A stretch of DNA of 64,000 nucleotides from Branchiostoma floridae (GCF_000003815.2 NC_049982.1:25483508-25547507); one strand, 5' to 3'. Positions 1 through 13,400 are shown, counted from the first letter of the stretch. Program-made: numbers and translations. Notes: generated from the letters alone by a model not told the origin.

Positions 1-369
1 GCATGATAATAAGTAGACTGATCCTGACTTAATCTACAAGCAGATCCTTCAATAGCATAAGATAATGTCAAAAGCCCAGGCACTGGAGTTATGGTAGCGC
101 CAGCCTTCGGTATCACTGATTAAGCCCAACACACTCCCTTATGATTATTTAAAGTCCTAGGCCGGCTTCACTCACTAATGTATATGTAGTCAGATTGAAA
201 TTAGAGGAATACCATTTGATATTTCTAATTCCAATGCAATTGCACCTGTAATGTTGTAAACCTGAGTAAACCACACACCCCCCACCCCCCCATTCTACCT
301 AAGCTTAAGTTTCTTACATGTTCAATTCCTTTTACATCTCTTCTGTTGATTATGTATACATATGCATAG
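1..369 (+). other. 5' flank of sideroflexin gene
   Basis: No open reading frame of interest. A C-rich run lies near 277-290. The bases just before the sideroflexin ATG read like a 3' splice site (a pyrimidine-containing tract ending in catAG directly at the ATG), so a 5' non-coding exon may lie further left, perhaps outside the window. That is inference; no promoter element is recognisable. Confidence 0.4.
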
Positions 370-3300
370 ATGGCAGATCAGATAGCAGTTGACAGTGGTG
401 TCTCCAGCACAACAACCTCCACACTGAAGGTGAACTTGGACGCACCTCGGTTTGACCAGAGTACGTTCTCGGGTCGTGCCAAACACTTCTTCACCATCAC
501 AGACCCTCGCAACCTGCTGGCAACCTCAGGTCAACTAGAGGAAGCCAAGTCATTGGTGTTGCAGTACAGGTTAGTTGTTGACTTGTGAATGGATACTCAA
601 TCAGTTTTTAATCTTTTCCTTACACTTGATTTGCAACTTTTTATCAGATCATGATATTGTAGGGTTTAAGGAAAAGGTTGGGCTGTCTTCCAGCCTGCAT
701 AGTGGTTTGGCCTCTCATAAGATTTCCTTAAGGAAATAAATGGGGCACTGGTAATCCCACCAGTGACCAATGAACAACTAATCATATTGTGGGGCAAGGG
801 GGCGGGGATTGCAATACAGTTGCATATGCATGGTGGGGGGCAGCAATGAGCAACCCCGAAAGGAACCTGTCGTTCTTTCTGGACACTGCACGACTTCTTC
901 CCTGTGTCTATACCGTTTGTCAGACCTTATAATCCAGAAATACAGGTAGCTGCACGAAAGAAAGGAACAACACAAATGACACCGTACATTGTACAACCAC
1001 ACAATGACTGAGACTTGGACCTCCGTTGGTTTCAGACTAGGAAAGCTGGCGTCCAACGTGACGGAGGATCAACTGTGGCAGGCCAAGAACCTGTACGACT
1101 CGGCCTTCCATCCCGACACTGGCGAGAAGATGTTCCTGATTGGCAGAATGTCGGCACAGGTGCCCATGAACATGACCATCACTGGGCTCATGATGACCTT
1201 TTACAAGTAGGCCACTTGTTTTTACCTCCGTGAAAGGGAGATATTGTTTTTGGTGTGTTTGTGTGTCTGTCTGCGTTTCTGCATTCATGCCCATGAATGC
1301 AGAGATGCAGAAACACATAACTCAAAAACATTGACTACTAGTAATTATAGTAACATAGGTTTAGTACCCTATTCTGTACTATATGTACATTAAACCACTT
1401 TATATTTCTTTGTTAGAAGTTAGATTCTTTACCTGTATTTAGACTACATTCAGTCATTTCATGTACTTTTCTTTCATTTCATGATTTTTGTTCACTTGCA
1501 ATTAGCCCCATGGCATGGGCATGAATTTGCAAAAAAACTTTATGTTATAATGAACTATTGTGCAGAATCTGAAGAAGCATTATTATTATACAAACATGTT
1601 TGCATGATTAAAATGTCGCTCTTAATACTTTTGATTACTCAAAATCTTAATGTTACTCTATCAAATTTCAAGTGGAAACATTATCATGTCGAAATCCAAC
1701 ATGCATGGCAGCAAAAACAGTATTGGTTGTGCTATCATAATCCTGTAATGATTGTAATTTGTAAATTAGCTAAATCTAACTCCTTCAGAACATACTTTAT
1801 ATTAGACCAATTGTGATATTTCTGGTAACACTATAAGTATAAGGATTAAGAAATGTCCCTTTTTTTGTTGTTGTTGTTTCCAGAACCACACCTGCAGTCA
1901 TTTTTTGGCAGTGGATTAACCAGTCCTTTAACGCCATTGTCAACTACACCAACAGAAGTGGAGACTCTCCAATCCCAGTGAGGTAGGGAAATTTTGCTGG
2001 ATGTCACTAATTTAGGTTGTAGGGAAATCAAATATTATGTTTTGCTTGTTTGGTTGTTTATTTTGTTGTTTGTTGGTACGCTACTTTTTGTTGTAACACA
2101 CTAATTTTGTACAATAGGTATACAAGCTGCATAAGTCCAGACTCTAAGTGTAATGCATTTTGTTTGTGTTGCATAACCATTGCCACGTTCGGGAGAAACA
2201 CATCAGTTTTATGCAGTACTGTTTTGTATGCTAGCTCTAAGGCCCCGTTCATGATGCAAAAAATGAAACGGTTCTATCGGTTAGGCCTGGAAATCCGACA
2301 GCAAACGACAGGAAACGGTTCGTATTTTGCGTTCACGATGCAAACTTGCAAACCGTTTCAGTTCCTTGAAAAGGCATGGTAATGCGACCTCTGACCCCTG
2401 AGGTTGTTGTGATCTTGCCCAAACTTGTAGTTCTGTGTCAGGTCTTTGATAAAAATTGAACCAATGTCTTACTGAATTCGAAGCTGGGTTCTGTCATGAC
2501 CTTAGAAATAGCTCTGAAAACATTGTGGTCTCAATATATGCCATCCTATGACATTTCCACTGGATCTCTTGACACATTCCCCTTACGATATCAGGACTGC
2601 AGGCTTCTCAGTCTACCAGGAGGCGGTCCGATAATAAAAACGAATTTTACGATTTAAAACGCGGCCGAAACACCAGAATCACAGATTAAAAATTGTACTT
2701 TTTCCCCGTGGCGCCACCAAATCTGAACGCACGTGCCTGGATGTAAAACGGATTGCGCCGCTTTTGCGTTCATGATGCAAATTCGCAATTCCGGATAAGG
2801 AAGAAACCGTTTCAATACTACCTCGCGAGGAGGTTCCGAACAAACCGTTTGCTATCGTTTCAGATCCGTTTTGGGACCCGCCCATGATGACAAAACTTAT
2901 CCCGTTTCACTGGCCTAACCGATACTAGGCGATAGTAAACGAAAAAACCGTTTCATTTTTGTATCATGAACGGGCCTAACTAGAGTCAAAGGTTTGATCC
3001 ACTCATGCCAAGATGTACTACTTCTCTTTTTAGATAACTTGGGTGTGATCTTCAATGTGCGAGTGGTGTGTATCTCTCCACAAACACAGGACCTCCGCTC
3101 TATGTCCTTGATGTGTCAACAATATGTACATAATGCTTCATGTCTGATTTTGATCAACAGGACATTGGGCATTTCGTACGTGTTGGCAACAACAGCTGCA
3201 ACAGGGACGGCTCTAGGACTGAACTCAGTCGTCAAGGTAAATAACATACTTCTTCTATTGGACTGTATCTATTGGAATTGCTTTGACCAAATTCTAGAGT

Positions 3301-6009
3301 GGTCGTGGGCAAATTTAAAGTCATGGGAAGTTCCTGTATGTGTGACAAGGGCTCCACATGTGATGATTATCTGTTGGAATGTATTATAATGATTATATTA
3401 ACCATCTTCCTGCCTGTGTTCCCAGAACATTGCTTCACCTCTCATCGGACGATATGTTCCGTTTGCTGCTGTAGCCGCTGCCAACTGTATCAACATCCCC
3501 TGTATGAGGTCCAGGTAAGGGCCCATATGTCGTAACATGCATGGTCCAGTGGTTAGGGACCCTACCTGTATCACTGGAGGTTAGGAGTCGAGTCCTGGCT
3601 GATGTCGCTCACCTGACACGGAAAGGGTCATAGACCTTAGAACGGGAAATTAAGCCGTGGTCCAATGCTAATAATGTGATCTTCAAAAATAGCTAGGAGA
3701 ATTTCCCAGGTACAATGAACCTGTAAATACTGTACATAGTGTCTGTCTTTATCGAGCTAAACTTGTTTGAGATCACTTTCAGTTTTTTCTCAAGAAGCTT
3801 ATGGGCTCTACTCTCACTGAGCGCTGTTTCAAATGCAATTATAGTCTAAATACCAACTGTCAGTCTGAATGCCAACAAGTCTCGGATGGCAAAATCAACT
3901 TTTGCGTCTTGAGACAAAGTTCTTAAAAGATAATTGAACATTTGGTGATGTTCTGCTGCACGCATTTGATTCTCATCCCCCAGGGAACTGACGAATGGAA
4001 TTCCGATCAGCGATGAGAATGGAAACCGCGTGGGCGAGTCTCGTCGAGCAGCGTCATTGGCCATCACTCAAGTAGTGGTGTCTCGTATTGTCATGGCGAT
4101 GCCAGGCATGGGTGAGTACAGTTTGATTTGATTATATTTTTATATAACAATTTGGGTGCCTACATTTCTAAACTCTATCCAACTTAACAGTCCTCATTTT
4201 GTTGTTGTATGCAGTTCGAATTTAGACCCATCTGTTAATCCAATCCTTTATCATTTTATGGTCTCAGAATAGCCAGAATACCAATTTTGTAAGTCAAATA
4301 ACTACAGAGCTGTGGTTGATAAATCAGATGAGCTTTCCTGAAAAAGGACACTTTAGGGGTACGGACACTACAGGGGTACGGTCACTTAACAAGGGTACGG
4401 ACACTACTGGGTGTATAGACACTCCTTGGGGTACGGACACTACTGGGGTACGGTCACTTAACAAGGGTACGGACACTACTGGGGTACAGACTCTACTGGG
4501 GGTACGGACACTACTGGGGTACGGACACTACTGGGGTACAGACACTACTGGGGGTACGGACACTACTGGGGGTCGGTATGGACACTACTGGGGTACAGAC
4601 ACTACTGGGTTACAGACACTACTGGGGGTACGGACACTACTGGGGGTACGGACACTACTGGGGGTATGGACATTGCAGGGATATGGACACTACAGATGAA
4701 CGGACACTATGGAGTACTACTTCTGTACATATACATTTGTACTACAATTACCAAGCTAAACACAGTTGCTTAATGTATCAATGTCTCTGTCCCATCTTTA
4801 CAGCTGTACCACCTATCATTATGAACTACATGGAGCAAAAGGGCATCCTTCTTAAGGTGAGTTTTGTTTCAACAGAAGATTCCATCTTAAGGTTTTCAAA
4901 TCAAAGATGTATTTATACAGTCAAACCTGTATTAGCGGCCACCTTTGCTTACCGGCCACCTGGCTATAGTGGCCACTTTTTGCCAGTCCCTTGGATTATC
5001 TTATTTTCGGGCTGAGGGTCCATAAAATTGTGGAAGTAACATGCAGGGAATATGCTCAGCTGGCTTTTTTTGTTATATTATATTTATAATGTAAAACAAC
5101 AAGAGCCAATAACCATGTCCATGACGTGAAGTTGTTTATGCTAAAAATAATAAACTCTAACTACAACTACTCTCAACTTGTCTGTAAATGTTTTTATTTC
5201 ACTCCAGCGTTTCCCATGGTCTGCCGCTCCCCTCCAGATTGGCATAATTGGTGTCTGGTATGTACTGTATCCGTATAGCCGGTATATCTGTATAACCAGT
5301 ATAGCTGTATAACCAGTATATTAGATTCTGTATAGCTGCTATTTTTATATCGCCAGTACCAGTTTATCCATATAGTCAGTATAGCTGTGTAGCTGGTATA
5401 CATGTACCTGTGTGTAGTAAGTATAACCACCCTTTGGCATAACACAACCACCATGTGTAACTGAATGATAGGTCACACCTAACCTCCACACATCTAACTG
5501 CAGGAGCGTTGTTTTAAGCTATTTATTGAGGATGTACTAGGTGACAAGTTCCACTCTAAGATAGTCCTCACAGATGTGCAATACCTGAAATCTATTTCAG
5601 CTGCTACACTGTACAGAATGCAGATGCTAACGCGGCTAAAATATATTAGTCTGTATTGCCATTTGACAGATGACTTAGCTTTGTACTTCAGTTTAACATG
5701 TTTTTCATCTTGTTTCCAGCCTGGTGTTTGCGACTCCCTTGTGTTGTGCCATTTTCCCACAAAAAAGGTACGTAAAAAAATCCTCACCTTTCAACTTTTT
5801 GCTACATTTCTGCATGCCATATTAATAGTTCTTTACACCTTGCTCAAATGTTGTCCAAGTATCAGATTCTTGCAAGATATTTTGATCTTCACAAAGGTTT
5901 CACAAATATTTCCAACTGCAGCTCAATGTCAGTGACGCTGTTGGAATCAGAGGTACGCGATAAACTACCTGCTTCTACAACCCGAGTCTACTTCAACAAG
6001 GGGCTCTGA
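370..6009 (+). CDS. SFXN1: Sideroflexin (SFXN1/3-like), complete, ten exons
   Basis: Mitochondrial inner-membrane carrier of the sideroflexin family; vertebrate SFXN1 and SFXN3 move serine into mitochondria for one-carbon metabolism. Coding exons: 370-569, 1036-1206, 1884-1982, 3161-3236, 3426-3514, 3984-4111, 4804-4856, 5208-5257, 5720-5767, 5922-6009. They join without a frame break into 333 aa, against about 320 in vertebrates; the surplus is a Ser/Thr-rich N-terminus. Family signatures in order: RFDQSTF (27-33), TDPRN (44-48), HPDTGEK (92-98), [11 protein letters not shown], the [21 protein letters not shown] segment, [18 protein letters not shown], a PGM motif at the sixth exon end, [15 protein letters not shown], and the terminal RVYFNKGL. 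The start was chosen because ATGGCAG opens the only frame running into DQSTF. The SFXN1/3 subtype is favoured over SFXN2, 4 and 5 by the NYTNRSGD and C-terminal blocks, but a pre-duplication SFXN1/2/3 gene is possible. Confidence 0.95.
2241..2976. mobile_element. Harbinger-like non-autonomous DNA transposon
   Basis: It lies in sideroflexin intron 3. The left end GGCCCCGTTCATGATGCAAA and the reverse complement of the right end (GGCCCGTTCATGATACAAAA) form terminal inverted repeats of more than 30 bp. A TAA triplet flanks each side (2238-2240 and 2977-2979), matching the 3-bp TWA target duplication typical of PIF/Harbinger. The end motif (gttcaygatgcaaa followed by aaaccgtttca) recurs near 2330 and 2765, so both ends are folded back on themselves. 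No transposase frame is visible. Confidence 0.8.
3541..3755 (+). repeat. tRNA-derived SINE copy
   Basis: It lies in sideroflexin intron 5. It opens with an A-box-like stretch (tggtccagtggttaggga) and a B-box-like stretch (gttaggagtcgagtcctgg), as in RNA polymerase III tRNA-derived SINEs. The body 'gctgatgtcgctcacct' and the tail 'acctgtaa' recur in the copy at 30275-30465 in the vasa gene, which supports a dispersed family rather than a tRNA gene. No tRNA cloverleaf is intact. Confidence 0.65.
4346..4705 (+). repeat. Minisatellite, about 18-bp unit
   Basis: Roughly twenty imperfect copies of a unit like ggggtacggacactact fill part of sideroflexin intron 6. Some units carry gtcacttaacaag variants. 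The long open frames across it (Gly/Tyr/Thr-rich) are a by-product of the repeat and not genes. Confidence 0.9.
4918..4990 (+). repeat. Single-ended transposon terminus
   Basis: The sequence TA-CAGTCAAACCTGTATTAGC, followed by repeated 'ggccacct' words, resembles one terminus of pogo/Tigger-type elements (TA target, CAG start). No matching opposite terminus is visible nearby, so it is probably a fragment. Lies just downstream of exon 7. Confidence 0.4.
5255..5460 (+). repeat. Degenerate 'gtatagctgtataaccagtat' repeat, dispersed family
   Basis: Many imperfect copies of a short word (gtatagctgtataaccagta) run through sideroflexin intron 8 and end in 'aaccaccctttggcataacac'. The same words occur in PXMP4 intron 1 (about 20750-20830, 21030-21100, 21535-21570), so this is a dispersed repeat family with an internal short-period repeat. 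Confidence 0.6.
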
Positions 6010-8083
6010 GGCTGGCGACCTTGTCGTCAAACAGATACAGGGACAGGGAACAAATGACAGCATTAACTTTGGATTTTTAGGTAGATGGTATGAAGTGATA
6101 ACAATTTGGTCCAAGTTTGAACACAATAGAGCCAGTGTCAGTGATTGTCAACAACCTTCGTAGGAACCAAGCATATTTTTGCTTCAAAATCCACTCCAGC
6201 CCATTAGACAAGTAACCCGCAAACTGAAAAATCATGTGGCAATGGAGAGGACACCGCCATATGCCAGACGAAAATCTCCCTTTGACCTCACAAACTCAAC
6301 AGGCAAGTTATGTTCCAGCTGTATGCTGCCGGGTTTACATTGTAAAATCGGTGCATTTGAATTGGTTGTGATAGTGGCACTTTTCACTCAGAGTGCATGT
6401 TATATTGTATCAACAAAGTGATTGAACTTATTGACAAGGAAGGTATTTCACTTAGCTGCTCCATGGTTCCCTTCTTTGAAATTGAAAAATGAAAAAATGC
6501 TTGAGAACTATAGAGTCATGATGATACATGTGCAATTTTAGTCTTCAGTACCACCAGAGTATACATCGAGCCCAATCGGTATTGAACAGTTGTCCCTCAT
6601 ATAGCTGGTGCATCAAATGTACCTCATACTAGTACTGTTTATACTGTGATGTAGTAATTAATTCTGTGTGTTGTATCCCCTTCAAGCCATAGTCTTTAGA
6701 CAAACTTGTAAAGGAAACAGGTAATGTGAGGTAGATATTTTCAACCATGTGTGTGCAAGATTGAAAATTGGAAATTGTGATCAAGTGTTGTATTGACAAT
6801 TACAAAATAAGACATGGAAGTTGTGTGGAACCTTAGAACATATATTAGATGTTGTATGGCACCTTAGAGCATACATTTGGTCCATGTAGCAATAATATTT
6901 GGAGCCACACCAACCATTTACCCTTCTTAGATTTTTTCCAATCAAAACTCTTGGGTATCCAGAGTACATAAAATACTACTGCTTCTTATTGTCTTCATTG
7001 AGCCTGCTTCATTCCGTCTTCATTCAAATGTTCGTCAAGTCTGTTGTCAAGCATTCAGTAATATATCCGATGACGCCAGATCAAATTGCTGATTCCCAAA
7101 AATTTCAAACTCTACCTCCAATTGCACCTGTTAACATAAAATGGGCAATTAGTCAATTCACCTCAAATCATATAGGGGGGCCAAACATCCATGGCAAACA
7201 TATCATAACAATGAAATAAGTAGCTTTGTGTGACTAAAATATTTCACGTGGTTGAGAAGATTAGGATCATTAGTTTTTAGTACCAGTGGTTGGGAACTGA
7301 AATACTCTACATGCCTTTAAGTTTGCGGGGATTTAATTTTTCAGTAGGAAGAAAATGGAGTGTCTGCAGTGTTTTACAGTAGAAATAACAGCTGAGGGTA
7401 GGTGGACAAAACAAGCATTTTGCTTTGGATTTAAATTTGTGGTGAAGAGATTATCATAGAAACCATGAACATAAGATCACCAGATAATTTCAAATCATTA
7501 CAGGACATTTTATTTGATCTGATGTTGTCATTATTGTGTGCTTGTGATGACAATTGTTAATTCACGTGTGATGTTCATGTGTCTGCAGATGAGAATTATA
7601 GGGTAGATTTATAGTCTAGTTTTTGAGTGATGGATATGTTAGTTTGTGGAGCAGTATTTCTCTATAGACCCCTCAAAGGGATATGTGCAAAAAAGGCTAG
7701 CCTTAAAACCTATTTATAGTTTCAATTACCTGAAAAAATGTATTACAGAGATTGAATAGGAATATCCATACCACTTCCATATTTATCATAGAAATTTTTA
7801 AAGTTAACTCGGCAATGGAAGTTACAAACAGATGTGTTGTGTGTGTCAAATTATGTATGTCTGTTGGGTGATATTCTATTGACAAAGTTCTGTGATAAGC
7901 AACACAAATAAAAACTAGAGTATAAACTACTATTAGATAATTTCATTACTGTGTCAATATTTCTAATTGAAGATCTCGAACCTTCAACTTACATATGTCA
8001 GGTTTTTGTGAATTTTTTGTATTCTTAATTGTGAATTTCTCTCTAATTCTGTTCATACATTTTCCTGCATATAATATGCAACT
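6010..8083 (+). other. Sideroflexin 3' flank and probable 3' UTR
   Basis: There is no supportable gene. A canonical AATAAA lies at 7907-7912, about 1.9 kb after the stop, and could end a long 3' UTR. A fragment near 7318-7345 (aagtttgcggggatttaat) matches the end of the MITE at 60002-60214. The rest is AT-rich unique-looking sequence. Confidence 0.45.
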
Positions 8084-8290
8084 TTAGACACAGGTTAAGT
8101 CAACCTTCCCATCCTGCCAGTCTCCTGCTACACCATTTTTTGCCTCACATCCTGTCACTCTACAGTATTCAAATAACTGCAGACACACACCAAGACAAAC
8201 AAACAGGCCGAAAACAATGCCCCTATTTTCACGGAGGTAATGAGTAATACGCCTTCCAACCGTTGCACTGCATGATATCACACAAAAGAT
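8084..8290. repeat. Fragment of palindromic repeat family
   Basis: The stretch 'cctgctacaccattttttgc' and onward to 'caaataactgc' matches one arm of the palindromic element at 45593-45832, including the order of words. It ends in 'ttttcacggaggtaatgagt', similar in reverse complement to the 'ttacctccgtgaa' near 1226. It lies in the spacer between sideroflexin and the Kelch gene. Confidence 0.5.
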
Positions 8291-8399
8291 GACATTTCCT
8301 CTTGCAAATTAGGAATACAAGCCAACTGAATAGAACACCTCGATTTTAATATATCATGATCATATTCTAATATTATTTGTAATAATATTTGATGGGACA

Positions 8400-8965
8400 A
8401 TTCGGGTGTATCTTGCTCGACTCTAGTGTCAAGCCGAACTTCTGTGAATTCAGACTTAGAAACCAAAGAAAGCCAACAGCAAAGTGACAAAGAAAGGATC
8501 ATAGATGAAACATCTCCCCTCAGAATGGGGTCATAAACAACACAACAGTTTCAAATATCAGAATTCCAACGTGTAACGTTAAATCCATCTGCTGTGATTC
8601 GATCGACATTGAAGTACATTCAAGTTCCATATGAAATAACTAAGAAACCAGAGAAACCCCAAGTAAGTTGACAAAGAACTAAAAGAACATTGCATGAAAT
8701 ATTTTCTCGCTTAGGTAGACGAAAGCAACACGACTGTTTGAAACATCAAAATTCCAGTGTCTACACCCATCTGCAATAATTCGGTGGATATTGAAGCACG
8801 TACAACTTTCATATGAAATGACTGTGAGAAACGAAAGAAAATAGGAAGTAATACTACAGATTACTAGTAGTAAATATTTTTCTCTAAGTAAGAAGTCAAA
8901 ACGAACGCGACAGTTTTAAACATCAAAATTCCAGTGTCTCCACCCATCTGCAGTGATTCGGTCGG
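8400..8965 (+). repeat. Tandem repeat, about 180-bp unit, three diverged copies
   Basis: The words 'catcaaaattccagtgtct', 'acccatctgc', 'gattcggt' and 'catatgaaat' recur in the same order at about 8545, 8735 and 8920, which gives a unit of about 180 bp. The last copy is truncated. It lies upstream of the Kelch gene. Confidence 0.7.
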
Positions 8966-9099
8966 CAGGAAGCGCCTGTTGCTTATATAGAAACTGTAGC
9001 CCCGGGTCAGGTTATATTTGGACATGTTTGGGGTCAGGTTTAAAACGGGGACCGTTACACAAGCTTATGTCGACGTCATCACCATTCCTTAACGGGCGG

Positions 9100-9241
9100 A
9101 GACAGCTGGTTTTGTGTCGTCTGCGCCAAAAATAGCCCCGTGAGGAGGAGTGACAGAGATTTCTTGGTGCGTACATACTGCTGCAGTCAATGACGCTTCC
9201 TTCGTGGTGACGAAACGTCTTTGTAAAGTAAGGAGGTTAAG
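9100..9241 (+). other. Possible 5' non-coding exon of the Kelch gene
   Basis: A strong donor (AAG|GTAAGT) ends at 9241. A good acceptor (tttttcacAG) ends at 10387, sixteen bases before the Kelch ATG. Together they suggest a non-coding first exon here. Its left edge is arbitrary and there is no transcript evidence. Confidence 0.3.
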
Positions 9242-9969
9242 GTAAGTGTTGTGCTATGATTATAAGACGGAACGAGTGTTTTGTATCCATAAAAAATGTT
9301 GCCTATTTTTGTGTGCGGTTATGATTTCCTCAAAGAGTCGAAGGTCACCGGACCGTAAGCATGTAAGGTCGCATTCGTGTATGGATGATACCCCGTATAC
9401 AGAGTCCATATAACATTTTCTGACAGAAATATCGTATGCAACGCACGTGACGTTAATTCTGATACAATATTGGCTCACCATCCCAAACATGAGCAGGCAC
9501 GACCATAGAATATCGTGAAGAATCCATGGCCTTTTTTAACATCAAATCTTAAAATGCCCGTTGACACATTGCAACTCCGGTACCATTCTGGTCAAAGGTT
9601 ACGCATTGTCTAGTTGTTGTTGACAGTTGACTGTTGATTGATACAAACAATTGCCTGTACGACTACACGCCATTATGAACACACGCAACAAGCGGCAATG
9701 GTTGGTGTTCAATGCATTGGCCAAACTGCGCATACCTTCTGAGTGGCTGGCGTTTTTACGCCTTTTTGCTGGCCGATTTCCGCTGTTACACGCAAACGCA
9801 ATACGTATGGATAGTAATAACACAAGAGAAGTCTTTAGACAGCGCAAATCGGCATAAATAACCCGTAGAAAACCACCAGGAACCCAGGAGGTATGCACGG
9901 GAGCCTTGTAGTCGAAAACATTATTAGCGTTTATTTGAAAGAAAGAGGCGCGTTCACCTGTGCGTGGCT

Positions 9970-10305
9970 AGTGTTATGTGCCAGAGACAGGCGTGTTCAG
10001 CAATGTGTGGATATTGTTTAGCACCAGAGACAGAAGTATTTATTCGTGTGCGTGGATTGTTTTCAGCACCAAGGACAGGTGTGTTACCTGTACGTGGATG
10101 ATGTTCATTCAGTACCAGGGACAGGTGTGTTTGTGTGGATTGTGTTCAGGCTGTGTATCAGTGACAGGCATGTTTACATAGTGTGTGGATGTTGTTCAGC
10201 ACCAAGGGCAGGTATGTTACCTTGTGTATGGATGGTGTTCAGTACCAGAAAGAGATATGTTTACTTGTGCGTGGACGGTGTTCAGTAGCAATGGCAGGTA
10301 TAGAA
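9970..10305 (+). repeat. Degenerate minisatellite, about 50-bp unit
   Basis: About six imperfect copies of a unit containing 'gtgtggatgttgttcagcac' followed by 'cagggacaggtatgtt' end about 100 bp before the Kelch ATG. The same unit in inverted orientation is at 14250-14420 in intron 2. The small Cys-rich frames here are repeat artefacts. Confidence 0.75.
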
Positions 10306-10403
10306 TGTTTGCAATTGCAATTAATCTTAATGGACAACATTAAAGGACATTAGAAACAATCCCAATCTTTTCTCCCATTTTTCACAGAGACTCACAGTTC
10401 ACG

Positions 10404-13400
10404 ATGGGTGACCAGACCATGACCTCGCAGCCTCCGATGGTCTACAACGACTTCCACCACGCCGACAAGATGCTGCAAGGCCTGACCCGACTCCGCGAGC
10501 AGGGCCGCTACTACGACGTTGTCATTTGCGTCGGGCGGGAAGAGATCCCCTGCCACCGCGTGGTTCTCGCCGCTGCTAGCTCCTACTTCGACGGCTCGAT
10601 CTCAAACGACTTGGGAGGTAGCTCTACGCTAAGAGTAGAGCTACCGTGGGACATACGAATAGACATTGTGAAAGTTCTGATTGACTTTGCGTACACGGGA
10701 CAGATCACGATCACTGACAACAACGCAAGGAATTTGTTGTATGCTGCGAGCGCGTTCGGGTTCGATAGCGTCCGCGCGGCTTGTAGTGAGTACCTTCAGC
10801 AGCAGCTGACCACCTGTAACTGTATCAGTCTGCACGACCTGTCCGAGCAGTACACGTGTCCGGAGCTGGCGCAGCAGGCCAAGTCTTTCATCCTGCAGCA
10901 CTTCGCTTCACTGTGTGGTGGAGACTCCAGTGAGTTTTTACAGGTGAGTCAAGCTGGTTTTCTCGTTTAGCCGTAGCGACGCAAGACTAGGCGGCCCGTT
11001 CAGGATACCAAAATTTAATCGGTTTAACTCGATTCCGAAGTCAAGTCGAATTACATTTTCCAGCGCAGAGACAAACCCGCTTCATAAAACTTCATATGAC
11101 ACGGGATCGTCTCTGAGTAGAAGAATGGTCGATCTGAATCGTCTACCATAGTTTTACAAGGGATGCTGAATGTTCACGATAGGGATAGGGATATAGGGTT
11201 AGCATTGCAAACGATGGTATGTCAGTGTTAGAAAATGTAGCCATGATAAGAACACGGGGGCGAATCAGAAGAAATAAATGATCCTAAAGAAATGACATTC
11301 GTTCTATTGTTTTCCACTCAGGTGTCCAAGGACCGACTTGTAGAATACATCTCCAGCGATGAAGTAAACGTTACCAAAGAAGAAATCGTGTACGAAGCTG
11401 TCATCATGTGGGTAAAACAGGAGCTGTCTGCGCGCGAGACCAGTTTACAGGACCTTCTCAGACACGTCCGGCTCCCCTTCCTCAACCCCCGCTACCTGGT
11501 CTCGAAGGTGGCCACCGAGCCCATCATCTCTCGCTCCGCCGAGTGTATGAAGCTCGTGCAAGAAGCGCGACAGTACCAAGTCTTCGACTACGACCGTTTC
11601 GATATGCCCAGCCAACGGTTTCGTCCGCGACCTTCCAGTAGAATACAGGAAGTCCTGGTGGTCGTTGGAAGTGATTATCACACTGCTTTAACCAATGTAG
11701 ACTGTTACAATCCGATGGATGAGTCCTGGACTTCCTTAGCGTCCCTACCGGAGACTTTGCGCGGGGATTTTCCACTTACGGTGTTGGGAAACGATATCTA
11801 CGTGGTGGGAGACCCTTCTGGTGGCACGGACACCTGGCGGTACAACTCCCAGTCCGACAAATGGGTACAGGTAAGGTAGAAAGTGTCATCAAACAGATAA
11901 GAAACACTATGGGGGCTCTGGCTGTGCCTTTAGTATATTTTGAGCGTTTTTTTATGATCTACATAGCAAAGAAGACAGAAAAAGTAGCAGAGAGCGTTTT
12001 AGGATTTAGCAGCATTGAAGTCCCTCAGCATCGTCGTTGAAATTAACTCCGTCAAACTATTAAACTAGAAGTGTTGGTTTCTCTGTGTCTATCTGAATTG
12101 CCAGGAATTGCCAGGAATAAAAAAGAATTTTCATTCCGACGGCATTCCGGCTCATTCGTGCTCTCGTGTGAAGGGGGCGTTACCAGTGGCCAAGCGCTCA
12201 TATACTTAGTAGTGGAATAAAAGTCAATTCCCCCTACCCAACGTCTAAGGCGTATCAGTCTACAATTACCATCTTTTTTATATTAACATACATGTTGCTG
12301 GTCGGCACCGAGTGGTCAACAGATTGCCGACAGGTTAGGTTTGTCCAATCACGTTAAAGATAGAGTCCGCGTTAGCCATCAACATCAAGTTTTTGCATTG
12401 CCGCGCCAGCGGCAATGCCTTATGCCAGCTTTCTTCCATGGATCCATGGACGGACCTTTTAACCCAGCCCTTCCAAAGCCCCTTCCAAAGGCCCTTCTTT
12501 CCTTGCCGAGTTTCATTGCTTAGTCAGACAATGGTACATTCCAGGCGAGTATTAAAACTATCTTCTAGACGCATGTTACTGTATGTGGTCCAGCGTAATA
12601 AATCTACGCTTTAACCCTCAAACACCCGAGTGGGGTCCATTTGGACCCCAGGCGTACATTTTGAAGTGCCATTTCAACATTTTTGATCTGAAGAAAAAAT
12701 CCTTCCGTGAATTTGTCAGTCAATATGTCTTATACCTTCTCCTAAGTTTTCGCAATGATTAGTACAATAATGTGGAAATTATAAAGAAAGTTTGTGTTCA
12801 GTTCCTCTGGGGTCCAAACGGACCCCAGCAAAAATGTGCAGTTTTTAAAACAAACTTTGGAGGCTAACTCCTTAACCACTTACAGTATGAATACCAAACT
12901 TTCAGACAATGATAAAAATGTAAATTTGAATCATCACAAAAATTTCTGGGTCATCAACATGTAATGTGACAACATTATGACGTCATTTGCCTAATCGGGG
13001 CGGCCATCTTGGATTTTGACCAATGACGTCATGAAATTAGCATAAATTATAAATTCTAAGTCATGAAAACTGCATTGAATTTCATAGAATTTAATTGTTG
13101 TCAGAAAACAGGTGTAGTTTACCAAGGAAACCTTGTTTAAATTGAAATTGTCAAATTTTGGCAAAAATATGCCTGTTAGAATATGGTTGCCATGGCAACC
13201 CCCAAAAATGATAAACTTACTTTATTGACCAAAAACTTTTGCAAACAATATTTTGTGATAAATTACCAAGTTTCGTAGCTTTAGCTCTAGCCGTTCATGA
13301 GTTATGCGACATAAATGTTGCTGAGGGCCTCAAAATTCCCCTATCTGGTCGGAATAGGTTTAGTGCAAAACTTGGTCCTTCTGAACTTTTGCATAAATTA

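Noticed and set aside
3541-3620. Possible tRNA gene
   Set aside because: A and B boxes are recognisable, but acceptor and anticodon stems do not pair and a SINE body follows. The same applies to 18525-18580, 18790-18870 and 54585-54700.
4316-5015. Open frames rich in Thr, Gly and Tyr
   Set aside because: They follow the 18-bp minisatellite in sideroflexin intron 6 and overlap exon 7 in the wrong frame.
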